From Bidens hawaiensis (lineage: Eukaryota; Streptophyta; Magnoliopsida; Asterales; Asteraceae), in contig JAIQDT010000230.1 of NCBI GenBank assembly GCA_021521415.1, positions 62,001-126,000 on the forward strand: a stretch of DNA of 64,000 nt. The letters are read 5' to 3'. The notes beneath the pieces were generated by a model. It was given only the letters and a program-made list of their open reading frames with translations. It was not told the DNA's origin and made no database searches. The number at the start of each line of letters is the position of its first letter. Position 1 is the first letter of the stretch. Shown in pieces: positions 12,305 to 22,629 of the stretch. A program made the position numbers and the translations under genes.

Positions 12305-14413
12305 TCTTGCATTTCCCTTCTTGGGCTCATTCTTCTGACCGCTACCACCCGTACCACCAGTCGTGGGCTTATTCTTGGGTCACTCGAAGCTAAGGTGTCC
12401 CATCTCCTTGCAGTTTTAGCAAGTCATCTTCTTCTTACAGCAATCGGCCGTGGCGTGGCCAAATTTGTGACATGACTCACAAGGACGGGGAGTTAGATGG
12501 AATCGACCCCTATGGTGTTTCTTGCAAGTCTTGCATTGTGGGGTGCCGGAGTTGAAGCCCGACCTTCGTTGGTCGACTCCCTTACCCTTGAAACGGGTAT
12601 TTCCATCCTTCCTTGTATCTTGCGTCGACACGACCTTTTTATCTTCTTCTTTATTGCGGATCATTCTGCCCATTAAGTATCCGGCCAATTCCATGGCGGA
12701 GTCGGCGGTTTGAGGCAAGTGCGACCTCACCATGTCACGAATTTCCCGCGGTAGCCCCCATATATAGCGTGTAACTTTGCTGGATTCCGGGGTAACCAGC
12801 TGGGGCACCAAGCGGCAGTACTCGTGGAGTTTGGTATTATACTCACGAAGGTTCGTTCCGACAACCTTGTGAGCTAGGAACTTGGTTTGGATTTGGTTCG
12901 TTTCATGCATCGGACAGAATTTTGACATTAACAGTTCCTTAAACTCGCTCCATGACAACCCATACATTGCCTCCCTTCATTTACTCATGATTAGCGTGTT
13001 CCACCACTCTAGCACTTCGCCTTTGAACATCAGGGCGGAGTATTGAATTTTCTCCTCTTCCGAACACTTGCTCGTGATTACAATCGTTTCCATCTCTTCA
13101 AGCCACCTAATAGTCGCGATGGCTCCCTTATCGCCGTGGAATTCTTTCGGCCCATAATACTTGAAGTCCTTGAACGTACACCCACCAATCTTAAGCCTCT
13201 TAAATTCTTGACGAACGCCTCCATCGGCGTTTGATTCATGTACACTCTCATCTACGTGCGAGGGTCTAGAACGGGGTTTGGAAACAGATTTTCGAAACGG
13301 ATTAACCGAGTGAGAGTGAGAATGTTTCATTTGACGAGATAGGGACCTAGCCATGGATCCTTCCCTAACAGCGTCTTTAATCATCTTTTGAATTCGATCC
13401 ATAAATTTCGGGAATTGGATCTTCTTGTTCTTTTTCACGTCCTTTTCCTTTTTCTTTTTGTTTCTCGGATTCTTTTCGGGAAACCTCAACGTTATTACTT
13501 TGTTGAGACATTTATCTTTTTCTTTCTATTCTTTTATATCTGAAATTTATCGAATTTCTTTATTAAACACACATTTATTTCATCATTTGTATATACCATA
13601 CACGGTATATACAAGGATTATTACAACACACACTTATATATATACATTCATATCTGATGTATATATATTTTCTTATCCATACAACACATTACAAACAAAC
13701 TACATTACACACATATATTTGAGCACACACACGCTTCTTCTCTTGAAACACATCATTACCACCATCATTTCAGTCCTTCAGAAATTTCTTGACAACCCTT
13801 GTCAATTTGTTGCATTTGTGAAGAAGCTTCTCTCCTATCTTCTTCTTCTTTTTCCCTTCCTCAGCCATCTTCTTTTTCCAGTCATCCGTTTCGTGCAATG
13901 CGCGATCAAGGTGTTCCTCGTACGATTGTGGAATGACGTCGGGGTATCCGTATTGTGGCGGTGGGTCACGGTAACCCAGCGTCACCATCTCGAAGTGGTT
14001 TCTCGGTTCAGGATATGGGACGTAATTCTGATCAGCTGCAAGGTAGAGGTATGTCTCGGCGGCTTATTTTGCTCACGAATCTCATCAGCTTGTTCTTGAA
14101 TTGAAGGAATCCTTCCTTGAAATGGCGGGAAGCTTGATGAAGCTTGGTTCCTTAACTGCTCAAGGTACTGCACATACGGATCGACGGAACCGTAACTTGG
14201 ATTGTTCGAAGTGAGTGATCCATCAATGGATGTTGATATCTCATTAGGGTTGTCGGGATGCTCTTCTTCCGGTTCGGTTTCTTCTATAGGATCCTCCTCT
14301 TCGGAATCCTCCTCTTCTTCCTCCGTAGGCTCTTCCTCCTCTTCCACATACTGAGCGGGTTCGTTGATTATCGCAGGCATCTTGAAACTCTCGTAAGGCA
14401 TCGTCACCCTCAT
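12305..14413 (-). pseudogene. Gypsy copy 2 gag, broken
   Basis: The acidic N-terminus starts MRVTMPYES at 14413 and keeps the REQNKPPRH stretch that is stopped in copy 1. The gag core lies at about 13190-12800, with CESCHKFGHATADC as an intact zinc knuckle near 12480-12440. The frame breaks near 13985, 13770, 12977 and 12416. The order and spacing match copy 1. Confidence 0.85.
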
Positions 14414-14420
14414 TCTTGGT

Positions 14421-15617
14421 TTACGACCTTTAGTCTTATTATCTCGATGAACCTTTAGTTCATTTCTTTTACTTAAAACCTTTAGTTTTAAAAGTAATAT
14501 TTATAAATCTTTAGTTTATTATAAAAACCCGACGTTTCTTCTTCTCTAAGAAACGTATTCTTTTTCTTTTATCATATAAGAATATCCTTTATTACTTATA
14601 TAATATTCATAACAAAGTATTATATATATTTCACACACATATATATACATACACACTTCCATATTTCTTTATTTTCTTTTCTTTGTTATATAATTTCTTT
14701 CTATAAACATCGAGCATAATTCCGACTTAGGGCATTAAGCCTTTATAATATTTTATTATTATTTTAGTCGGGTAGTAAGCCTTACCTTTCCTCGGCTTAA
14801 TATTTCCTAGATACTCGAGCAGCACTTCTACGCCACTTAATCTTTTCAACACTCGCTTTGATCGCCACTTCACTTCGGCACGCTTCTCGAGACACCAACT
14901 TTTCACGGCACGCACTTCGAGATGATCGTCGGGACGTCGGTACGGGATCACCTTCTTGATCGGAACGTCGTCGGGGAGTGGTACAAATATCGAGGTATGG
15001 CACGTTTATCGAGGAATCGGGGCACGGTTTTCGAGGTGGATCGTTGGCACGAATTTCGAGGTGTAGTGAGAGAGTAGAGAGATGATTGTATGTTGGATTT
15101 TGGTGTGATTGAAGACCCCGGACCTGCTATTTATAGGAAAAATCTTGGATCCTATCGCGATACGCGATAGGCTCCTAGTCACCCATCGCGTAGCGCGATG
15201 TAGCTACGCACAGTCACAACGTAGGTCTGCCGCGTGTTGCTACGTGGCAGACGGTGTGCCACGTGTTAACACGTGACGGACGATGTGCCACGTGTTGCCA
15301 ACGTGTCGGGACACGTGGCGAGAGGTGTGCCACGTGTGGACGCGTGGCAGTCTTTTGCCAGAGGTGTCGGGACACGTCATCGCGATACGCGATGACGTTG
15401 GTCCAACCAGCGATCGCGTATCGCTGTTGACCCTTCCAGAAGGTTTGACAAAGCCCCATCGCGATACGCGATGGCTTGTCCCTTGTCCCCATCCCGTAGC
15501 GCGATAGGAGAAGAAAACAGATTTTTCATTTTTAACTTTGGAGTTTGAATTTGGCATGAGTAGTCCCTTAACTTTGGAGAGTTGTCATATTTGTCCCAAA
15601 ATTCCCGTGATGTTACA
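14421..15617 (-). repeat. Gypsy LTR 3 (5' LTR of copy 2, truncated)
   Basis: Matches 7733-8930 of LTR 2 almost base for base. On its left it joins the gag leader directly at about 14421, so the R/U5 part of the LTR and the primer-binding region are gone. It keeps five CACGTG boxes and the TCGCG palindromes. Confidence 0.85.
15128..15135 (-). promoter_or_regulatory. TATA box of gypsy LTR 3
   Basis: The minus strand reads CTATAAATAG, in register with LTR 1. Confidence 0.55.
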
Positions 15618-15769
15618 TTCTCCCCACCTTGAAATAAATCTCGTCCTCGAGATTGCTTCACGAGAATAAGTGGGGGTATTTCTTTCTCATTTCAGACTCG
15701 AGTTCCCAAGTATACTCGGGTCCTCATCGGGAATCCCATTTTACTTTCACTATTTTCAAAGTTCGTCTT
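15618..15769 (-). mobile_element. Remnant of a third gypsy internal region
   Basis: To the right of LTR 3 the polypurine tract and the chromodomain end of pol appear again, matching 1767-1920 and 8931-9083. The sequence breaks at GTTCGTCTT where the copia LTR begins. It shows that the array once held at least three internal regions. Confidence 0.8.
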
Positions 15770-16195
15770 TGTTGGTGCATAATGTCAGTAGTTCATAGTC
15801 TAGTGTCTGTAATCGAGTCTGTAATGTTAATTATGTTTTATATATGTCTTAAGCGAAGTTGTTAACTAGTTCGCCTAGGCGAACTTGTTAGACAAGCGAA
15901 GTTATGGACAACTTCGCCTGAACATATCAGGCAAAGTTGTCGTGTATTTATATTGTTAGGTTACGGCTTGTTTAGAAGTGGTTTTGGTGTTAGTTTGTTC
16001 GAGTTGTTACGAGAGCTGTAACGTGTGTCTGTAATAGTGATATCGTATAACGTGTTTGAGTTATAATATAACGTGTTCGTTTATCGTATCGTGTGTTTGT
16101 TTGATTCGTGTGTTCTACGCTCGTAACGATCTACGTAGGGATTCCGCACCTGAGTTGATCGAGATATCTCGTGCGATCCGTCCAGGGAACCTACA
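15770..16195 (+). repeat. Copia 5' LTR
   Basis: Begins TGTTGGTGCATAATG and ends CTACA directly before the primer-binding site. It contains several GCGAAGTT/AACTTCGC words in both orientations (15850-15945). Confidence 0.72.
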
Positions 16196-16197
16196 AT

Positions 16198-16209
16198 TAG
16201 TATCAGAGC
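16198..16209 (+). other. Primer-binding site for initiator tRNA-Met
   Basis: TAGTATCAGAGC matches the usual TGGTATCAGAGC at 11 of 12 positions. It starts two bases after the LTR end. Confidence 0.75.
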
Positions 16210-16394
16210 ATTTGCTCGATTGTGTGGTTCGGGATATTCACGCGGGTGTAGAAATCGTCCCGTTTCAACTATACGCGGGACGTGTTTTCTGTGTTTTTGA
16301 GTCAATCTTACCTCCTACCATCGTATTCAAGCCTTTGCACCGTCAAAAACCTCGTAAAATCCAGATTTCAGATCTGCAAAAACGTCCATGTTCA

Positions 16395-16628
16395 TCAGGC
16401 GAAGTTGCCGTCAGGATACGTAGGGTTTCAGCGAAGATATAAGGTTAAGCGAAGTTATCCACAACTTCGCCTACCTTCTCAAGTTCGCCTAACTCAGCGA
16501 AGTTCTCTACAACTCCGCCTACCTCCTAAGTTCGCTTACCTTAAGCGAAGTTAATCATCAGCGAAGTTCTTCAGCGAAGTTAATCATCAGCGAAGTTCTT
16601 CAGCGAAGTTATCCGTAACTTCGCCTAC
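16395..16628 (+). repeat. GCGAAGTT / AACTTCGC short-repeat cluster in the copia leader
   Basis: The word GCGAAGTT occurs about nine times in 235 bases, several times followed by its complement AACTTCGCC to form hairpins (for example 16446-16474 and 16601-16626). A 34-base unit is repeated in tandem at about 16548-16608. The same words occur in the LTR (15850-15945). Confidence 0.7.
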
Positions 16629-16687
16629 AGTACTTTTTTTAAAAATTTTTTTTTTTAATTTTTCGGGTTTCTTACTTTTCAGGAAAG

Positions 16688-19305
16688 ATGTCATCGATTA
16701 ACATCTCTGAGTTAGTGAAGATGGAAGTTGAAGCAGGGTCAGCTACTAAGGCCCCAAGATTGCTGAAGGGAACCGATTTCGTTGCATGGAAGGATCGGTT
16801 CATACAATACGTCAAATACCAGGATGCGAAGATGTGGGTATGCATCCAGGATGGTTATATTCCACCAGTTATGGAGTATGAAGGTCGTGATCAAATCAAA
16901 AGTATAGCAAAATGGAAGAAGAAGAGAAAAAGATGTATGAGGCCGAGAGCAAGGCTCATGCTGCTATTACTATGGCTCTTCCACAAGAGATCCTTCATAC
17001 GTTTAGAAAGTATACGTCAGCAAGGAGCTTTGGGAAGCTCTTGAGAACAGATTTGAAGGGAATGTAGGAATCCGTGCTTCAAAGATAAAATTGCTCAAAA
17101 CCCAGTTCTCAGTCTTCAAGTATTTGAAGAATGAATCTTTAGATGATATTATCACTCGATATTACCATCTGATGACTGAATTGAGCAACTATTATATTTC
17201 CTACCGAGAAGAAGAAATAGTTGAGAAGCTTCTAGATGCTCTCCCACCAAAATGGGAGATGTACACTGTGCTGATGAGGGAAGACAAAGACTTTCCACAT
17301 ATGATCTAGAAACGGCAGTCAACAAGCTCAGAACCTTTGAGCTTAACATGGTTAGAAAGGAGACACCTACGGATCAGGTACAAGATCCAGGTATGTATGG
17401 AGCTAAAGTCAACACTAGCTCAGGATCGAAGACTGAATCTGCTGCCTACTACTCGAAAGGAGAGTCGGGAGCAAACTCATCACATGAGGGGCATGTGTCA
17501 GTCAACACAAATGGTGATGTTTGCTATGTAGCAGGTGGATCGAGTGGTTCTCAACCCCAGGTAAGCAAGAATAGTTGCTCTCCAAGTATTCCCAGCAACA
17601 ACTACTCTAAGATGCCTATGAGTGTCAAATCTACTGAAGAGCAGTTTGGTCTCTATGCTTCTTTCATTGTTTCCTATGAGAACTACATTCAGGGGAAGAT
17701 TGTTGATCCAGCTATGTTGGATGAAGACTATGACCAGATTGATGCTGATCATATGGAAGAAATGGATCTGCAATGGCAGATGGCTATGATCGTAAGAAGA
17801 GTGAAAAGGTTTATGAATAAGACCGGAAGAAAGTTTGTCGGTGGAAGGCCAGGGTTCGACAAGACGAAGGTAAGATGCTACAATTGTAAGCAAAACGGTC
17901 ACTTTGCAAAGGAATGCAGGAATGAGCGTGTAGAACGAAGTCAGGGCAGGTCTACACAGCAAAGTGGGGGTTCTAAAGATTATAGTGCCATGATGTCCAG
18001 AGAAGCTGGTGAATACAACTGGAATCGCAGTCTAAAGAAACTTTTGAGCAGGCAAATTTGGCGAAGGTTGAAACTGAAGAAAGTGAGAAGGTTACCGGAG
18101 AAGAAAAAGCTTTCATGGCAGATGTTAAAGACCAGTTCTCCGAGGTATGTTCTAAACCTACATGTTCTAAATGTGAAAACTTGTTTGAGCAATTAGCAAC
18201 TATAACTGATCAGTATGTTAGGTTGGATACTGAATTTAAAACCCTAAAAGAAGATCATCATTTTACAAAAGCAAGAGAAAATAGCTATAAAGTCAAAATA
18301 AAAGCTTGTGAAAAAGATGTTAAAAGTCTATAAACAAAACTTGTTGAAAAAATTGAAGTGATTGATTTAAGCTATGAAGTTTTGGAAGAAAAAACCAAAC
18401 TAATTGCTGATAGAGAAAAACAGATTGCTGATCACCAGGTAAAAGTGGTGGAACTGAATAGAAAACTAGAGCAGTTCAGAAATTCCTCTGCTATTCTTGA
18501 TCACCTTGTTAGTGATCAAGGTTCCTCTGTTAAGAGAGGAGGAATTGGTTATCATGAGGTTCCACCACCTTATAATCACAATTACACTTTTAACCCTAGT
18601 GTTCAGAAATCTGTTGACTTTGAGGTTGCTCAGACAGTACCAGTTAAAGTAACTTGTAAAGAACCAAATGTTAGTAGAGGCGAAACTAGTTCGCCTGTTT
18701 CAAGTGTTAAAATTTCTAATCCAAGTCCAGTCTCATCGGATTCGGATAAGTCATCCAAGTCTGGTAAGGCAAAAGAGGAGGTGGTATTACCCAATGGTGG
18801 AGAGAAAGATAAGACGAATAAAAAGAGTACTCCACTAAACCCGTACGTTCCACCATATGTGAGACGAACGGGCGGTAATAAGGCCTCGACATCTAAAACA
18901 CCGGTTGATAAAAAAGTTGAGCATAGGTGTTGTTTTAGGTGTAATCAATTAGGACATCTTGTTGCAGATTGCCCTCTGAAGCAGCGATTCAGTGGTGTGA
19001 GGCCTAATAAAACTGAGAATAAGCCTAATGGTAATCATAATAATGGTAAAAATGAAAACCATTCAAAATTCAAAAAAGTGATTAATTCAGGTTTTCATAG
19101 AAACAGATCTCAGTTTTACACTGCTGATAACCAAACTACAAGCTATAATTCTTTCAATTCACTAAGGTTTGGAAGGCCTCACAATCAATCTATAAGGAGG
19201 TATCCTAGTAGGACTTACAGGAATTATCAAGGTACTAACTTTGAAAAGCCGAAGTTCGGGATGTATAGATCCAAGACCAATTGGTATTGGGTCCCTAGAT
19301 TCTAA
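16688..19305 (+). pseudogene. Copia gag, broken
   Basis: The start is MSSINISELVKMEVEAGS at 16688. A UBN2/copia-gag-like region (LKGTDFVAWKDRF) follows at about 16760-17290. The first CCHC knuckle, CYNCKQNGHFAKEC, is at 17877-17918, a Lys/Glu-rich likely coiled coil at 18058-18480, and a second knuckle, CFRCNQLGHLVADC, at about 18933-18974. The frame shifts near 16910, 17020, 17290 and 18020, and a TAA at 18331-18333 interrupts an otherwise continuous frame. The two-knuckle long gag fits a Sirevirus-type element. The protein would form the particle, but this copy cannot make it. Confidence 0.82.
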
Positions 19306-19320
19306 TCTTTTGCTTTTATC

Positions 19321-22300
19321 GTGCAGGAACAGTTGAACAGGGCTGCCAATAATCTTTGGGTTGTAGATAGCGGCTGTTCCCGGCACATGACGGGTAACAA
19401 ATACTTGTTACACGATTTGAAACCTGTTCAAGGAGGGAGAGTGAGCTTTGCCGGTGAAAGTGGAGGCAAGATTACAGGAATGGGAACGGTGTCGAACGGA
19501 AAGATGACATTGGAGAAAGTTAACTTTGTAGAAGAATTGAAGCACAATCTGCTGAGTGTGTCGCAGATTTGTGATAAGGAGTACACCGTACACTTCACAA
19601 AGAATGAAGCAATTGTGTTACATCCTGGTTTTCAGATACCAGAGGAGTGGATTGTGATGAAGGCTCCACGTGAGAGGAATACGTACATTATGGATATGAG
19701 GTCGACTGAAATGGCCTCGGAAGAATCATGCCTTATGACAAAAGCGAGCGAATCGGAGTCCGAATTGTGGCATAGGAGAATGGGGCACATTCATCTTCGG
19801 AAGATGAACCACATTGTCAAGAATGGACTGGTGCTGGGCGTTCCCTTAAAAAGTTTCAATTTTGAAGACAAATGTCTACCGTGCAAGAAGGGAAAGCAGC
19901 ACAAGAAATCCCATCACACCAAGAAGGTCAATTCAATTGCCAGTACCCTAGAATTGCTTCACATGGATCTCTTCGGTCCCGTGAATGCAAAAAGTCTAGG
20001 AGGTACTTCATACTGCTTGGTGATCACTGATGACTACTCACGATATTCGTGGGTATATTTCCTGAAATCAAAAGATGAAACGGCTCAGATGGTGAAGAAT
20101 TTGATTACCAAAGTTGAGAACGTTATGGATAAAAGGGTTAAGTTCATCAGAAGTGACATAGGAACGGAGTTCAAGAATTTTGAGATGGAGATCTTCTGCC
20201 TTCAGAAAGGGATTGAACACCAATACAGCGCTCCGTATACACCGCAATAGAATGGAGTGGCTGAAAGGAAGAACAGAACGTTAATTGAAGGAGCCAGAAC
20301 AATGCTGGCTGATTCGAAGCTTCCTGTGGTGTTTTGGGCTGAAGCTGTTGCTACAGCCTGTTATGTTCTGAATAGAGTCTTAACTGTTAAAAGACTTGGT
20401 AAAACGTGTTATGAGCTTATGCATGGGAGGAAGCCCAACTTGAGTGGTCTTGAACCATTCGGGTCCCCTTGTTCGATTTTAAAGACAAATTCTAAATTTG
20501 GTGAAGTAGCCGATGAAGGAATCTTTGTCGGTTATGTTGTTGGGACTCCCAACAGACGTGTCTTTAATACATCGACCAGCAAGGTTGAGGTGGTGTGTAA
20601 CACCGATATCACAAGTTACCAACCGCCAAAACCAAGCAACGGACCTGCTGAGTTTTTCGACTATGTTAAACTTTTTAAGTCTTTTAACATACCGTATTTG
20701 GATATTGCTGAAGAAGAAGAGAGAGTTGCTACGAAGATGATCCTTGATGAGGAAGAAAATCTATTGCAAAGACAGCTGATCGATAAATGTCAACCTTCCT
20801 CATCAAATGCTATCGATACCCCTGCTGCCTCGACTGAAGAAGAATTTTTCAATCCATTTCACTCTCAGCATGAAACAACCATTGACGAGCTCTCTTCTAA
20901 CTTGGAAGACAATTTGCATGTCGGTTCTGTTCCGACCACGAGAATTCATAAAGATCACCCTTTGGAGAATGTGATTGGTGATGCGTCCTCCGGTGTACAA
21001 ACAAGACGTAGCTTGAATGAGCACACCTGTGTTTACACAAGCATCAAGGAGACAGGGATAATCAACGAATGCTTGTACACCTGCTTTATAAGCCAGATTG
21101 AACCAAAGAATTATCAAATGGCTCTAAAGGACAGCTCGTGGGTCGAAGCCATGCAAGAAGAGTTGGCTCAGTTCAAGAAAATGGAAGTATGGGATTTGGT
21201 TGAAAAACCGAAGAATGTGCATGCGATAGGCACAAAATGGGTGTTTAAGTGCAAGAGAGATGAGAAAGGGATTATTATAAGAAACAAGGCGAGGCTAGTC
21301 GTTAAAGGTTTTAATCAACAAGAGGGGATTGATTATAATGAAGTGTTCGCTCCTGTGGCTAGATTGGAAGCCATTAGATTGTTTTTGGCATTTACTGCTT
21401 ATAAGAAGATGAAGGTATTTCAGTTGGATGTGAAGAGTGCGTTTCTGAATGGGAAAGTTGATGAGGTTGTGTATGTTGAGCAGCCTCCGGGTTTTCCTGA
21501 CCCAGACTCTCCAGACCACGTGTACAAGTTAAGCAAGGCATTGTATGGATTACATCAGGCACCTCGTGCCTGGTACTCAACTTTATCAGATTACTTGCTT
21601 GAAAATGGGTTTGAAAGAGGTCAGATTGATAGCACACTGTTTGTGAAGAGACAAGGAAGCGACTTCCTGCTAGTGCAAGTCTACGTGGATGACATTATTT
21701 TTGCTGCATCAAAAGTCTCCATGTGTCAAGAGTTTGAGGCCGTCATGAAGAAAAGGTTTGAAATGAGTGCTATGGGTGAACTAACTTTCTTTTTAGGATT
21801 GCAGGTTGATCAGAAGAAGGATGGGATGTTCATTCATCAGACGAAGTATGTCCATGATGTTCTCAAACGATTCAAGATGGAGGACAGCTCTCCATTCGAT
21901 ACTCCAATCTGCGTCAATCACAAATTGGGTGCTGAGTCAGACGGTGATGCAGATGTGGACCCAACTCAATATCGGGCTATTATAGGTTCTTTAATGTACT
22001 TAACTGCTTCTAGGCCTGATATAATGTTTGCTGTTTGTCTTTGTGGACGCTTTTAGGCAAACCCAAAAGAATCTCATCTGAAGGGTGTGAAGAGGATACT
22101 GAGGTATCTCAAGGGCAAACCGAAGCTGGGGTTGTGGTACCCGAGAGGAGGAGACTTGGAGCTAGTCGCTTACACATATTCTGATTATGGAGGGTGCAAT
22201 CAGAGTCGGAATTCAACAACTGGAGGATGTCAGTTTCTTGGTGGCAGATTGGTGTCGTGGCAATGCAAGAAGCAGACTTCAGTCGCAATTTCAACCTGTG

Positions 22301-22629
22301 AGGCAGAATACATGGCAGCATCCAACTGCTGCTCCCAGGTTCTTTGGATTCAACAACAGTTGCGCGACTATGGTCTGAATTTCTTACTTACTCCTATTTG
22401 CATTGATAACACAGCTGCTATCTCAGTAACTAACAATCCCGTGAAGCACAGTAAAACTAAACATATTGACATACGTCATCATTTTATACGGGATTGTGCT
22501 GAGAAGAAACTGATTGTGCTTGAAAAGGTGGATACGCTTGATAATTTCGCTGATTTATATACTAAAGCGTTTGACAAATCAAGATTTCAAAACCTTATTG
22601 AGTTGAATGGGATGATCAATCCCGAGTAA
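19321..22629 (+). pseudogene. Copia pol, broken by two TAG codons
   Basis: The protease motif DSGCSRHMTG is at about 19366-19395. The pre-integrase zinc motif (HRRMGHIHLRKM, then CLPCKKGKQ) is at about 19770-19900. Integrase acidic residues are seen in HMDLFGP, in RSDIGTEF, and in NGVAERKN after the stop. The reverse transcriptase shows QLDVKSAFLNG and YVDDI (about 21421-21700), and copia RNase H ends near 22629 (KHIDIRHHFIRD). TAG at 20248-20250 falls just before NGVAERKN, and TAG at 22054-22056 falls between reverse transcriptase and RNase H. Both are where the family usually has CAG. The first RNase H aspartate appears changed (TYSDYGG, where TDSDYGG is usual). Apart from these, the frame is open over 3.3 kb. 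Confidence 0.85.

Larger units (their letters stand above)
6907..15617 (-). mobile_element. Ty3/gypsy chromovirus-type retrotransposon, copy 2 (degenerate)
   Basis: Second copy of the same family on the minus strand, with 3' LTR 6907-8930, pol about 12289-8971, gag about 14413-12305, and a 5' LTR (14421-15617) that lacks roughly its last 825 bases. It keeps the full RNase H that copy 1 has lost, but carries its own frameshifts and stops. The similar LTR 2 and LTR 3 form the natural pair of this copy. Confidence 0.88.
15770..22629 (+). mobile_element. Ty1/copia retrotransposon, Sirevirus-like, degenerate and lacking a 3' LTR
   Basis: The plus-strand order is LTR (15770-16195), primer-binding site, a leader with GCGAAGTT repeats, a long gag with two zinc knuckles, then protease, integrase, reverse transcriptase and RNase H. 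This order (integrase before reverse transcriptase) is diagnostic of copia. The long gag and the DSGCSRHMTG protease motif suggest a Sirevirus. It inserted into the third gypsy remnant, and the five bases before it are GTCTT. No second copy of the LTR and no resumption of gypsy sequence were found downstream, so the 3' part was lost. Several frameshifts and stops make it non-autonomous. Confidence 0.88.

Noticed and set aside
1..15769. Palindromes TCGCGATACGCGA spaced through the LTRs as a CRISPR-like array
   Set aside because: Spacing is irregular, the repeats are short and the context is an LTR promoter in a plant genome.
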